Source of the DNA: Micropterix aruncella
Taxonomy: Eukaryota; Arthropoda; Insecta; Lepidoptera; Micropterigidae
Assembly (NCBI GenBank): GCA_944548615.1
Contig: OX155962.1
Coordinates: 384,670-448,669, forward strand
Direction of reading: 5' to 3'
DNA: 64,000 nucleotides
Position 1 is the first letter of the stretch, and every line of letters begins with the position of its first letter. This document shows, one piece after another, positions 12,041 through 24,879 of the stretch. Below the pieces are notes generated by a model, which was not told the origin of the DNA, searched no databases, and saw only the letters and a list, made by a program, of their open reading frames with translations. A program made the translations under genes and the position numbers.

Positions 12041-13175
12041 CCCAAAAAGCACCTTTCGATAGGTCTGTCTGTATGATTGCGATAAACTTAAAAACTGCTA
12101 AACGAATTTCCTTTCTGTTACGTAATCACATCACTGATCGTTAAAGGATCGTTAAAGTCTTCCGAGGATAGTTTGTTTAATGCCGGTAATATATCCATAA
12201 AGAAAGCTAAACATCAAGTTAAATGGTAAGTGAATGAAAACAGTCGTGCATTCGGGTTTTAGACAATCTGACTGACTTTTAAATCGAATAAACTCAAGAA
12301 CCGCTGACCAGATTCCAATTTTGTTCTCTATATTGGTTAGGTCATCTTTCGGGGAAGGTAAAGTTGTAAAGAACACCAATATGGGACTGAGCGGTGTCGA
12401 CATAAGTTTATTGAGTCGATAGAAACGGCATGCGTTCAATTTTTAATCTTTTATAACTTTATAAAATTGAAACAGTGACTCAGATATTTAAAAAAAACTA
12501 TTTATAAATAGATATCAGCGACTCAACTGGTGTATATATGAAAATGGTACTTCAACGATATATGAACAAATAGCAAGTTGTCTTTTAAACAACTATTAAA
12601 ATGAAAAGTATTTTTTATAGCAACCTATTAATCCTTAAAAATGCTTTTTTTTCGCTCAGGCATCTAATGTCGATAAAATGTGAGATCATTAAAATAAGTC
12701 GTTATTTACTTACTCAGGCGACAAGTAAAACATAAAGGAAAAGTTCGTATAAAACTTATATAGTATAACATGCAAATGGGATAACGAAACACGGGAAACA
12801 TAATAATGTAAATTAAATATGGAATCTTATATTGTAACATAGAAAGAGAAATTTCCGGCATTCCCCTTGCCTCTACGGTATGAATTGTCATCATGTGCAT
12901 CCCATAAGACGCAGAAAACCCATTTTTTGCCGAATATTCCCTAAAGCGAAAATGATTTTGGTCGGACCCTACATTAAATTTGTCCGTAAAAGTTTTCTTC
13001 TTTTTGTATTATACTGCTGAAAGGATTTTGTAATACTTTTCCACACAGGTTCGTTTTTATCAAGGCGCTTATACCAGCAGCTAGGTTACAATCGATCGCA
13101 CCACCCAAGCTTGGAGTCACCCTGATTGTTCTACCGGTATATTAGGGGGCGCATTATGGGTGTGGGATAAGAACA
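12041..13175. other. Intergenic, no recognised feature
   Basis: No convincing coding. A 20-base segment 'AGGATTAATAGGTTGCTAT' (reversed, near 12620) also occurs near 17040, hinting at an old shared repeat. Confidence 0.35.
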
Positions 13176-13790
13176 TCTGCCCCAGCTAGACACATTCTAG
13201 CTGGCTGCAAGGTGGCCTTAGATCAAGGACGGTACACTTACCGCCATGACAAAGTTCTCGCTGTTATTCGCGAGGTAATTAGTCTCTCAGTGGCTCGTGC
13301 CAACAAGGGTTTGACAGTATACTCCAAACCCCCAATACAGTTTGTGCGGGATGGCTCTAAAGGTAAAAAACATTTAACTACAAAACCTTTCTTAATAATT
13401 GAGAAAGCTACAGATTGGATTCTGGAGGTTGATCCGGTTTCTAAGCAGTATAAATTCCCTGAAAGTCTCGGATGCACAGCCCTCCGTCCAGATATAACTC
13501 TTTACTCTTTATCTCGGAAGGTGGCCCTTATTGTAGAATTAACTGTTCCATGGGAATCAAATATCCCAAAAGACCATGAGTATAAATTAAATAAATACCA
13601 TGATCTTGCAAATGCCGTAACCCGGAACGGCTTCACTGTTCACCTTCACGCGGTGGAAGTTGGGGCTCGTGGCCTGCCAGCTAAATCTCTATTTCACCTT
13701 TTTAAAGATCTTGGCCTTTCCAGAAAAATAAACAACTCTTTCTTAGAAAAAATATCTAAAACTGCGATTTGCGCATCTCAAATGCTATGA
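13176..13790 (+). pseudogene. Restriction-like endonuclease (REL) C-terminal domain of a non-LTR retrotransposon
   Basis: The C-terminal part of the retrotransposon protein that nicks the target DNA. Visible order: remainder of a zinc knuckle ('RHILAGC'), 'GRYTYRHDKVL', then a PD-(D/E)xK-like nuclease core 'RPDITLYS', 'VELTVPWE' and 'YKLNKYHDL'. This arrangement, a CCHC knuckle just before a PD-(D/E)xK nuclease, is characteristic of the early-branching LINE group with REL nucleases (R2, NeSL and relatives). The copy ends early: a Trp codon present in copy B is TGA at 13788, removing the last residues. The first Met-like codon at 13212 is not a real start; the frame is truncated at its 5' end. 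Confidence 0.8.
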
Positions 13791-13975
13791 CTTCGAAGGG
13801 GGAGTGAATGGGTGGTAAGATGAACGCTCACATGTGGCAAGACAGCTGTCCTAAACCTACCACAGCCGGTCGTAAGTCCGGAATCCACTGCTCACCCCCC
13901 AGAAGTGTAAAAAAAATGTATTATGATGGGCCCGACTCCGGTCGGTGAATTCCATGGCAGCTCCGTTTGTATTTA
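13176..13975 (+). mobile_element. REL-endonuclease LINE, 3' fragment, copy A
   Basis: Plus-strand copy of the element also present at 37763-39370 and 56534-57273. Homology starts inside the zinc-knuckle region near 13176 and runs through the shared 3' end 'GGCAGCTCCGTTTGTATTTA' near 13975. It is visibly more diverged than copies B and C. Confidence 0.85.
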
Positions 13976-14439
13976 TTATAATATCCTCCCTACCACTAAT
14001 TAATGTTTCGCTTCTTTGCTAATACCTACATAAAATATTATACATAACGTCGTGTTCAATACTGATACCTACTTCTACGTACAGTACAGTAATGCCACGG
14101 ACCCGGAAAAAACCAATATAAACGATTTGTAGGAGTATCGGGACCATGACCTGAACGGCAAACTTGCAGTGTAAAACAGACAGCATGACCATTCGACTTT
14201 TCAGCGAACAAACGTTTCCTGCAAAATTGCATTAAATATGTCGAACGAGTTGGTGTCAAAATTAAAACTGAATGATTTGGTGTAAAATATATCACGCGGT
14301 ATGAATTACGCAATTTCAAAAGAAATAAATATTTAAAAACTCTAAAAAAAAAGATGTACTTGTTTAACTGTGTTCCAATTCACAATTCGTCACTTCGTTA
14401 ATTTTGAGATTTACTATTAGAAACGGAGTCTCTACTGGG
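13976..14439. other. Intergenic, no recognised feature
   Basis: AT-rich; the short minus frame at 14056-14319 has no recognisable domain. Confidence 0.4.
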
Positions 14440-15090
14440 AAACTAGTCTCAAATTAAGAATTGTATTTTAGATAATTTTTAAACCTTTGTGGGAGTGGCC
14501 ACCCTTCACTAGACTCCAATTGATTGTGAGCGAAGGGTGGTTCTCATCAAGAAGTTTTCTCCGTTATTGAAAGTCGTAGATGTTGAAGTTGAAGTGTTTA
14601 TTCAGAAGGTCTGTAGTAGGTTGCCAGTTCGTAACGCCTTGGTCGGTATTTCGCAGGTGTGTAGGTAGTGTGGGCGCGAGGTGTAGTCGTGATTGTGTGT
14701 CCGAAGTGTGAAGCGCCACGATAGATTCGAAGATAATGATGATCGCGTATACTATGCGTAGGTTGGTTGACTCGAAGGTAATGAAAAGCGCGAGTACTTG
14801 CAGATGAGCGGTTACTGTCCGCCAGGGAATGATATTGATCGATCGAAATGTACTGCGTTTTATATGGTATGTAGTGACGCAATAGTTATAAGTGGGGTGA
14901 GAAATGAGCGTGTTAGTTCGTATCGATCAGGAGAAATGACATTAGTCATCGTTTGACTGTGCATAAAATGCCGAATTTAGTTGGAAATCAATTGCAGTGA
15001 CTCGTGTATATTCGAGCGAATTTGCGGTTTCGATTCTGTAGAAATTACTTTTTTGTTGTGGGTATGTTGGACTGAGGCTCCAACACCTTT
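14440..15090 (-). repeat. Putative solo LTR (Ty3/gypsy-like), minus orientation
   Basis: On the minus strand the segment opens with TGTTGGAGCC near 15085, has a TATA box (CCATATAAAACG, about 14852-14866) and an AATAAA (about 14602) some 250 bases later. It then has a 9-bp hairpin CCACCCTTC/GAAGGGTGG enclosing 'TGGAGTCTAG'. The last feature recurs at the end of 17310-17935. The order TATA, polyadenylation signal, then terminal hairpin fits an LTR. No gag, pol or second LTR is present. Confidence 0.4.
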
Positions 15091-15099
15091 ATTTATGTA

Positions 15100-15774
15100 G
15101 GTACATAGCAGTAGTATTTTATATTTTAGCAATTTAAACATTTTTTTAAATTTTAATCCAAATATAACCTTTTCCAATTTTATTATATATATTTTATAAT
15201 TGATTAATTTTAATAATTTTATTACTTGATTAATTTTAGCGAGGAGATTTTAAAATTATGGTTTTTTAATTAGGGTTTTTCCACAAAGTGCTAAATGGTG
15301 TCATTCATGCTAAATGGCGCTCTAACGAGTGGTGTTGTTCTAGATTATATAAATAAGCACGTGGTTGTACTTAGTATAAAATATTTAACGCTACATGGGC
15401 AATTTAATTGTTGAAATCAGCATACTATAAAATAATAAAAAAAAGACATTTTAAATTTAATTTAATTGTGTAGTTTTTTACTGACATTAAAATTATGCCA
15501 AAATTAATTGAAAATAATTTGTTATAATATTTGTTGTGGCAATTTCTCAAAGAGAAGAACAACACAGACTAGTGGCGCAACACAGAATACTATGTTCGAC
15601 GTTAACGTAAAACATAATTAATATACCCATTATATCTGTTTTCAAACCGTTCGATGTCCTGCCGCCTGGCCGTGGCGTCCCGATCGCTATAAATCATCGT
15701 CGGCACTATAACTTGCATTATTTTGTAGCAGGTAGTCTAATATCGTAATTCCAAATGTTGTAAATTTCTTTTTA
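15100..15774. other. AT-rich intergenic DNA, possible small inverted-repeat element
   Basis: GTGGTGTTGTTCT (near 15330) and AGAACAACAC (near 15557) are inverted relative to each other and may be ends of a MITE of about 260 bp. The match is short, so this is tentative. Confidence 0.25.
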
Positions 15775-16085
15775 CTTTCCCGGCCCACCATAGACCGGGA
15801 GGGAAAGTATTGTGATCGCGTATACAATGTCTCATATGCAAACTGCACTAATAATATTTAAATTCTGCCATATATTTTAATCAAATATTAACGCTGAGCC
15901 ACTCGAGGCTAGCCGAAAAATAAACCGCGCTGCCATAGGTGTCGCAATGGCACCCAACAGGATTCGACCGCCGGCCTAGAGAGAGCGCTCATCGATTTTA
16001 TTTATGAAATTTATATTAAGATGAAATCAGTCCTTTACTACTTGTCGGGAAAGTCTTGGGGTGATACAACCGATTATTTTTATTC
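15775..16085 (+). repeat. Repeat BD, copy 2
   Basis: It begins like the 20521 copy (GGGAAAGTATTGTGA.CGC) and ends with 'GTCGGGAAAGTCTTGGGGTG' at about 16043-16062. The middle is different and includes 'GATTCGACCGCCGGC', which resembles a reversed tRNA B-box, so a SINE fragment may be embedded at about 15950-16000. Confidence 0.45.
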
Positions 16086-17309
16086 CACAGTAAAAATCAT
16101 TTCTAAATATTGTTTATTTTATTTATTTGTTTGTTTCCATAATTCAAATTACAAGTTACAAAAAAAATAAATTCTTATCCTAGCACAAAACATTTTACAA
16201 TAAATATACATTATTATACCTAGCTTAGAAAGGAATTAGTGTATATTTATTCCACAATTCTTACCAATCGTCAACCATAATAAAACGTAGGTATGTATTT
16301 ATAAGTCATGGGTATAGATAATAAGGACATATGTATGTATTGATAATAGGGTTGGTTGTTCAACGTGTAAATAGTTGAACAACGGCGGGATCATAACCGT
16401 AAATAAATTATACTAAAATAAATAAATAGATTCTTATATGTGGGTACTTTACAAAATGAGACGAAATCGATGCGCGCAAATCCCTGAAACATAAACACGT
16501 TATCAGATATATGTCTGTAAAACACCGACTGACCTGTGATGATGATCCTCGCCTATCTGGAAGTCTCAGACTGCTACGGACCCTCGAGGTGCCTGCTGGT
16601 GGATTTCTCATGCATGTATCTTCGAAAATGTCTCACACACGACCGACTCGACGCGGATTAGTTTTTTCGCGGAGTTTTATTCTGCTTTTGCGGAGCGGTT
16701 TAAGAAGGCGATAAATAAAAGCGGTACAGAGTCGCGGAGTATGCAAAAACCTCTGAAAAATATATAATATGCTGTCGTACTGACAGCGCGGCGGATAATT
16801 ATAAAAACTAGCGGGGGGTAGGCATTTTTGAGCAAATGCAGTACTGACAGCTTTCCAGTCGTTCTTCTTCTTCTTCGGAATCAACATCTGTCAGTGAAGG
16901 CGAACATCCACATACACTATTCAAATGCTGATGCAAAAGATACTTTGCGCGCAACCAAGGGTTAAAGGGGTTAATCCAAAGGGCATGTAAACCATTCAAA
17001 GACATGCACGCTTTCTAAACCGTCTATTATCTATTTATAAGGATTAATAGGTTGCTATGAAAAATTGCTATGATATTAAACATTGTTTAGGAGAAGTCGT
17101 GGTTATTGCTCAAATTTCTGGAAAGTCCAAACGAATCAAGTTGAAATATGCACCAGTCGACTCACAGATAGTGATTTTCAAACAGAAATTTAAAAGAAAT
17201 ATATGAGTTTAAAAATTGCACGCATGGCCGTTTTTTAACTAATTTATAAACCTAACTCGTCACTGCTTCAGTCACCTTTTTACAGATATTGATGTTACTT
17301 ACCGGTTAA
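16086..17309. other. Intergenic, no recognised feature
   Basis: Contains several short frames (for example 16633-16887 minus) with no recognisable domain. From 16600 to 16990 the composition is more balanced, but I could assign nothing. Confidence 0.35.
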
Positions 17310-17935
17310 CCTGTAACGGCCCTTAAGTACCGTCACATGCAATCAACAAATGCATTGATTTCCAGTGAAATACACTGACACAATTCAGCCATTATTTTAA
17401 CTCGTGTAGCGATGAATCAGCATGATGAAACAATACTTTTACTCGGAATATTTTGGATTGCATCATTTCCCGGCCTATATAAACCGGCGAAAACGCAACC
17501 AAAGTATCATTCCTCGAGTGATCACCTCCCCCAAGGTTGCTACGGCATACTCGGTAACCCTCTCACGAGGTCGCTCAACGAGTACGGGTCCTTGGTTACC
17601 CTTTCCTTCCTTTCCTTACCGAGACGCATCAGTCTGCAATCCCACAGACTTGAGCCGTGCCCAGTACGAGATAATAGGAGCACAAGTAATATCCTCATCC
17701 ACACATCTTGTAACTTCAGTCGCGCATCAATACACTCGCGACAACATAACCTATTCGGGAAGCGTTATAACTGGCAATATCGAACTCTCAATCAATTCAA
17801 TAAATACCTTCTGATTCACCCGAAATCGCCTTTTAATACGGAGATAACCCGCAAGTTGATACCACCACCTCACACCGCACAAACTGGAGTCTAGCGAGGG
17901 GTGGTCCTTCGGGAAATCTTTCTCTGGCCTAACTA
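17310..17935 (+). repeat. Putative solo LTR (Ty3/gypsy-like)
   Basis: It opens TGTAACGGCC and has a TATA box CCTATATAAACC (about 17474-17485) and AATAAA near 17800. It closes with 'CTGGAGTCTAGCGAGGGGTG', matching the terminal block of 14440-15090. No internal retroviral-type genes follow. The open frames at 17412-17894 lie within the LTR and are not genes. Confidence 0.4.
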
Positions 17936-18119
17936 ACAGCGAAAATTAAATTAGAATCTGTCCAGCGGCAAGTTTATCGCGATCGTCAATGTTTATCGCG
18001 AAGTCGGACAGCATCTCTCAAAACCGCACGCACAGCTGTTTTTCATCCAATCAAAACTCAAATTGCCACTTTCAGCCACTATTTAAATTCTTCTTTGAAA
18101 GACGCTCTAACGAACACTT

Positions 18120-18700
18120 TAAATTTGTCACCTCAACTACTACGGACAAACCCGCCAACCCAGGGAGTTATAACGATATTTGATCGTGTTTTTAACATAG
18201 TCCGCAGTCTAAATATGCCAATAGGTCAAGCTCCAGACGGAGGTATCCTTACAAACTGGTAGTCAGGGGGTAAGGCTGCCCGCTGCGTACCTTTCCTGGT
18301 GCCTCGCTGTAAGGCGTTGGCTTCTGACGAGCAGGTGCACATTGTGGAAGACATAAATTTCGTTAAAACTTCCTGAAGTGACGAGTTCGCCCGTTGTAGT
18401 TGACAGCTCTAGTATGCCAACAGTCCTGTGAAAGTCCAATGCCTTACCGCGTGGCTCTGGGAAAAGGACCCAGCCTCGCGCACTCACTACCAGATTTGGC
18501 ATTATTTCTTCGTCCTCCCATCTGATAACAGGTTTGAAGTCGCTTACGCGGCCTCTACCTGACGTTAGCGGTAATTCGTTCGGATTTATCGCGCGTCGTG
18601 GCGTCCTCTCTCCGTTCACCAAATAAGATCGGGTGACCAAAGGGTCGTTTCAAGAGTGGCTGACATGACAGCCGTGGATATCATAAGAGTCCTTTCCAGG
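18120..18700. repeat. Modular repeat RA, copy 2
   Basis: Holds RA modules in mixed orientation. The 'AACGCCTTAC.GCGAG' module is reversed near 18240-18320, while 'CCTCTACCTGACGTTAGCGG' is forward near 18558. A 'TCGCCCGTTGTAGT' module near 18387 also appears at 53231. The minus open frame 18263-18640 spans these modules and is not considered a gene. Confidence 0.5.
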
Positions 18701-18812
18701 TTAGTTTCTATTCGAGGAGGCTACCTGATGAGAGTTGACCCGTGAGTTGAGTGACCCAAAAATAAGAAATAGGTTATCAGGCCCAAGGTGCACTGGATCG
18801 TTATATACCTCT

Positions 18813-20015
18813 AAATCAAATCAAATCAAATCAAATCGCATTTATTGTCTTCAAAAACTTATACATAGTTGTTTAGACACTTTATATAGCCGCTTAATGT
18901 TAAAACACCTTCTAAATATTTCATTAGAGACTCACCACAAAATTGAGTTATATTAGGTATTTATAACTACAGTTAGTCATAAAATTATAATATTAAAATT
19001 AAATGGTCCTATAAATAAGAAATATAATTGATTATGGGAGACAATTAGAAATAATAGTAATAATATAATAATCAATAAAATTGTACAAATGTCAAGTTAA
19101 ATAAATAAAATCGAGATGGAAATTGTCAGTCATCTAATTATAATTCGTTTATATTATATAATTCTCTCGCAATAAGGTAGCCTTTTAATTTCGATTTAAA
19201 TTGGGCTATTTTTCCGTTTCTACATATAATTTTAATATTCTCAGGCAGTCTATTGTAACACGCCATTCCAACGTAATTTGGATCCCTTTTGAATAATTCC
19301 AGAGATGGACGGGGAAATGCTAAATTGTGCCTACATCTGGTGAAATGCGAGTGAATTTCTTTTTGGGTCTATCTTTCCTATGTTTTTTAATATTAATTTT
19401 ATGAATTCAAATATGTATAGTGATGGTAGCGTTAGAATACTGAGATTTTTGAAGTGACCACGACATGATTCATTATGGTTAAGGTTTATCAATATTCTTA
19501 TGGCTCGTTTTTGGAGAGAGAAAATATGTTGCCTTAAAACTACTGTACACTGTAACCAGAAGGGAATCCCGTAACGAAGAATTGACTCGAAATAGGCAAA
19601 TTATATTATTTTGGTGTGTTTAACGCTAATCAATTTCCGTATTTGCCTTAGTAAGAAACAGGCGCTGGAAAGTCTGTCGCTTAATTCCTCTCCTTGAGCA
19701 TTCCACCTTAGATTTTCATCTAAAACTAAACCCAGAAATTTATGGCTTTTAATATTGGCTACTGTGTTTGCACCGATAATTAAATGTTGACTGTTCATAA
19801 CCTTAGTTTTCCTACAAAATAGGAAGATAGATACTGTCTTAGATGTGTTAAGTGACAGATTATTTTTTTCGAACCAGGTATTCAACAGAGCCAATTCATA
19901 GTTTAACGTTTTCACTACATTCTCTATTTTGGCATCTGCAAAGCTTATGCTGGTGTCATCTGCATACAAAGTTACATTTGAGTGAGCTACTATAGATGGG
20001 AGATCATTAACATAT
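18813..20015 (-). mobile_element. LINE fragment with (TTTGA)n tail
   Basis: The minus-strand 3' end is 'AATAAATGCGATTTGATTTG' with a (TTTGA)n tail at 18813-18837. The body includes degenerate C-terminal coding ('QHIFSLQKRAIRIL', 'LTLPSLYIFEFIK') and the RT segment at 19601-20015. Homology stops near 20015, a 5' truncation. Confidence 0.75.
19601..20015 (-). pseudogene. LINE reverse transcriptase fragment (YADD region)
   Basis: Encodes the middle of the RT palm: 'VNDLPSIVAHSNVTLYADD' (motif C with the catalytic YADD), 'NTWFEKNNLSLNTSKT' (motif D) and 'HKFLGLVLDENLRW' (motif E). The frame stops at 19601; the C-terminal region continues in other frames downstream. Sequence style matches the LINE at 41111-43283. 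Motifs A and B are lost to 5' truncation, so no enzyme can be made. Confidence 0.8.
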
Positions 20016-20520
20016 GAAACTTGGAACGAACAGTGGAAACTTCATTGAAAACCGGCCAGTGGCTCTTGAGTTTAGCGCGATAAAAGAGACAGACAGATAG
20101 AAAGACGTTATTTAGTGGCTTTGTTGTATAATTGTTAAGACTAAAAACCATTGCATCTGCGATTTTCTAAAATTTCCTATTGTTTGAATATTCTGTAACT
20201 CTGTAAATAAAGTAAAATATGAAAGTATGTTCATGAACATGACTGACGTCTCCTTTATTGAAAAATAGTCGATGAATATTACTACGACTATGAAAGCCGA
20301 CGCCAGCTTTATTTTTCATAGAGTAAAATTCCTGAAATATTCGTCAGAGCCTGTGCGAGATATTCGCTTGAAAAATTCTCGGAATCCCGATCCATGTTCC
20401 GCCGTCACTAGCCGAATTGCCGCAACGCGACTATACCTCGCTAGGGTACCTAGGTAGGTAGGTTATCTGAATTCATATACAAAATATTCAATAAATATAA
20501 ACACGTTGACCCACCAGTTT
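20016..20520. other. Intergenic, no recognised feature
   Basis: No domain-bearing frame and no recognised repeat. A TAGGTAGGTAGG run lies near 20450. Confidence 0.35.
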
Positions 20521-20890
20521 ATTTTTTAACTTCATGGCAGAGGGAAGTATTGTGAACGCACTTCTGTGTTGCGTTGTATGTGTCTGTGTGTAGGTATTCC
20601 TCCACGACAGCGTCTAAAAGCGTCATCCAATTGAGCTTAAATTTGGCATGCAGACATCATGGTAGTTGAAATCGGTCCAACAGAGGGCGCACGAGTCTTT
20701 CTTCAATCTCGAAATATTGCAGTTAGATATTTGAAATTCGGTGCGCAGCTGCCTTGTGCGACCGAAATCACGTTGTGAAATTTTGGTTGGAATATCCCAT
20801 ATACAGGCTACACAATAATATTTCAAATTCGCCATATTTAATAAAGGACTACGTAATATTGGAAAAATATCATTTTAATATTCAATTCAA
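20521..20890 (+). repeat. Repeat BD, copy 3
   Basis: Matches 1-260 and the reverse complement of 28920-29230 through the blocks CAGAGGGCGC, 'TTGAAATTCGGT.CGCAG', 'CGAAATCACGTTGTGAAAT' and 'TTGGTTGGAATATC'. The 3' closing block is absent. Confidence 0.6.
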
Positions 20891-21036
20891 ATCAAATTAG
20901 TTCTTCTCTAGTATTTCAATTTAGTTCTTCTCCAGTTCTGCTCCAGTTCTTACCTACACTTGGATGCGGCATTGCGTCTAAAATTGTAAATAATGGAATC
21001 AATTAAGGAATATTATATTATTATTATTTTTTAGTT

Positions 21037-21939
<903 letters not shown>

Positions 21940-22084
21940 TCTCTTCTTTCAGTGTTTGCTAAGTGTTTCCTGCTGTGGTATTGGAACCTGATCAAACTGG
22001 CTTCCTACTGTCTCCTACAGCGGCAACACAACAATGCGAAAGACGAGAATGAATGCTGGAAAATAATAGGCGATTAGTGTTTCT
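21940..22084. other. Spacer between duplication and Penelope-like element
   Basis: Short non-repetitive spacer with no recognised feature. Confidence 0.3.
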
Positions 22085-23125
22085 TAAATATTAATGATTT
22101 TTATAAAATGTATATCAATATTTCGGCTCAGCCGTCGTCAAGATATGTGACATTTCTGAAATCGAACAATTCGTTGAAAATTTAAATTCAAGGAATCGAA
22201 CAAAAAGAAATGGATTAATAATATTTTACACGATTTAGTTAAGGTAGGTACCATAACCAACCGTGCAAAACGTTATTTTAAAATGAATGATTAAAATTAA
22301 AATAAAAAGCATTTGATGATTATGATAATATGATAAACCTTATTAATTTTGCCTATTGAGACCGGAACCTTTGCAAGCGCCTAAAATATAAATATAAGCC
22401 AATTCCCAAGATTTGACGTCCTTTCTTTTGCTTTATCACCAAGGCATTTTATTATTTTAACTTTAAAACATTGATCAAAAGATAAATTATGCGCCCTGGC
22501 ATGCAAAGATATTGGGAGTTGGCTTTCATTTCCTACACTAGCCCTATGATTATTTAGTCTAATATTAAGTGGTGTTGTTGTTTCACCGATATAAAAGGCA
22601 TCACAAGTCCTGCACAGAAGTTGATATACTATGATTTTTGAAATACAACTGCAATGAAAGGGAACCCTGTAACTATTAGTAGTATTTGGACTGGTAAAAA
22701 AAGGACTTCGATCTAACAGAGGACAAGTTTTACAACGTGGACGACCACAAGGTTGAAGGCCAAAAGTATTATTACCAATAGAGAAATTTTGATTATTTTT
22801 TGTTTTGTTTAATATCGATCTAATATTAGGTGGTCTGCGGAAAGATAAAATTGGCGGTGAATCTATGAGATCTTTAGTGGATGCATCATTAGAAATGATG
22901 GGGAATAAATCAGATAATATATCTCGCAGTTTCTCAGCACCAGGAAAATAAGTGGTGCTAAGAAAGATTTGATTATTATTATTTTTATTTGAAGAAATTT
23001 TAGGTTTTGGTATATATTTTACTTCAGAGTTTAGAATATGTTTATCCAATAGAGGAGCAGGGTATTTTCTTTCAAGAAGAGATTGCTTTAGATTATTGAG
23101 ATATTTATCTAGAGATATCTTTCAT
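22085..23125 (-). mobile_element. 5'-truncated Penelope-like element
   Basis: The minus strand encodes the linker and GIY-YIG endonuclease of a Penelope-like retroelement. Beyond the stop it carries a motif 'TTGACGACGGCTGAGCCGAAA' (22121-22141 region), whose GC stem followed by GAAA resembles the hammerhead-type motifs of Penelope terminal repeats. The 5' side is cut at about 23125, shortly before a long (TA)n tract. The reverse transcriptase domain is absent. Confidence 0.75.
22381..23049 (-). pseudogene. Penelope-like GIY-YIG endonuclease
   Basis: Penelope-like elements use a C-terminal GIY-YIG nuclease to open the target for reverse transcription. The frame shows the element's Cys motif 'CGRPRCKTCPLL' and then the GIY-YIG hallmark 'IVYQLLCRTCDAFYIGET' with the downstream Arg/His pair in 'LNIRLNNHR'. 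Open coding extends upstream of the first Met to about 23125 ('ERKYPAPLLDKHI'). The C-terminus diverges after 'KAKERTSN', so the expected closing segment is lost. The whole RT is missing, so this is a dead fragment. Confidence 0.8.
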
Positions 23126-23168
23126 TATTTTATCATTTCATTTATTAAGTAATAAACATAATTTCAAC

Positions 23169-24105
<937 letters not shown>

Positions 24106-24439
24106 CGTGATATTTGTGACAATATAATTTATTTTTTGTAATTTGCTTTGCTTTGAAAGTTATTTATTAATAAATAGAAAAAATCTAATAAAGAAAATTA
24201 CTGTACAAATATAGAGCACAGTGTCTGTAGCCATAATTATAAAGGCAATAATATGATAGTCATGAAAATAGATAATCGTATACTAAAAATATCAAAATTT
24301 AAATTAATTGTCAAATCTAGAAATATAGCCGTGGTGGATAAAAATAAAAATTACTGTCTTAAATTAGTTAAATATCAGGAATTTTCCATTATTTTACATT
24401 GGGGTGCTATTGGAATATGAATTCAGCATTATACCAACC
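24106..24439. other. Intergenic, no recognised feature
   Basis: AT-rich; possibly 3' UTR of the minus-strand LINE that starts at about 24440. Confidence 0.35.
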
Positions 24440-24734
24440 TCTTAAGTCATATACTGGATTCCTGACTAAGCCAATAAATAAGATTTTTTGAATTGGTTCT
24501 CTCCAAGACTTCTGATATGCGTTGGGACTTTATTATAATAACACAGGCTTTGGTGAAGGAAACTGTTGTGGATCTTGGTAAGCCGGTGCCGACTAAGATG
24601 TAGATCAAATTTATTTCTGGTATTGTGTTGATGGAAATCGCTATTCGCCGGGACCTCCGATATATAGGCTTACGAGGAAACATAATATTTTGGTGGATAT
24701 AGCACGAGTGCATCGTCGTGATTCCCGACTTGAT

Positions 24735-24745
24735 CATTCAGTGCC
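24735..24745 (+). promoter_or_regulatory. Initiator-like start of the ORF1 element
   Basis: TTCAGT at the very first bases of the element matches the TCAGT initiator with which Jockey-clade LINEs begin transcription at their own position +1. It is inferred from position and motif only. Confidence 0.35.
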
Positions 24746-24879
24746 CGGCGTCCGTTCTGAACGGTCGCCTGCTCCGCTCCGCCGCCCGCGCTGAATATTG
24801 CCGCCGCGAGTCGACCGTCGAGCGCCGTCTCCGGTCCTCGCCGTGAAGTTCGTGCCGTCGAGTCCGCTCCGGCCCGAAT

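Noticed and set aside
14598..14882. 94-codon minus frame, Thr/Tyr/His-rich
   Set aside because: Lies between the TATA box and polyadenylation signal of a putative LTR; looks like chance.
17412..17894. 160- and 130-codon overlapping frames
   Set aside because: Inside the putative LTR, in two frames at once, with no domain.
18263..18640. 125-codon minus frame
   Set aside because: Spans repeat RA modules of mixed orientation; no domain and no conservation.
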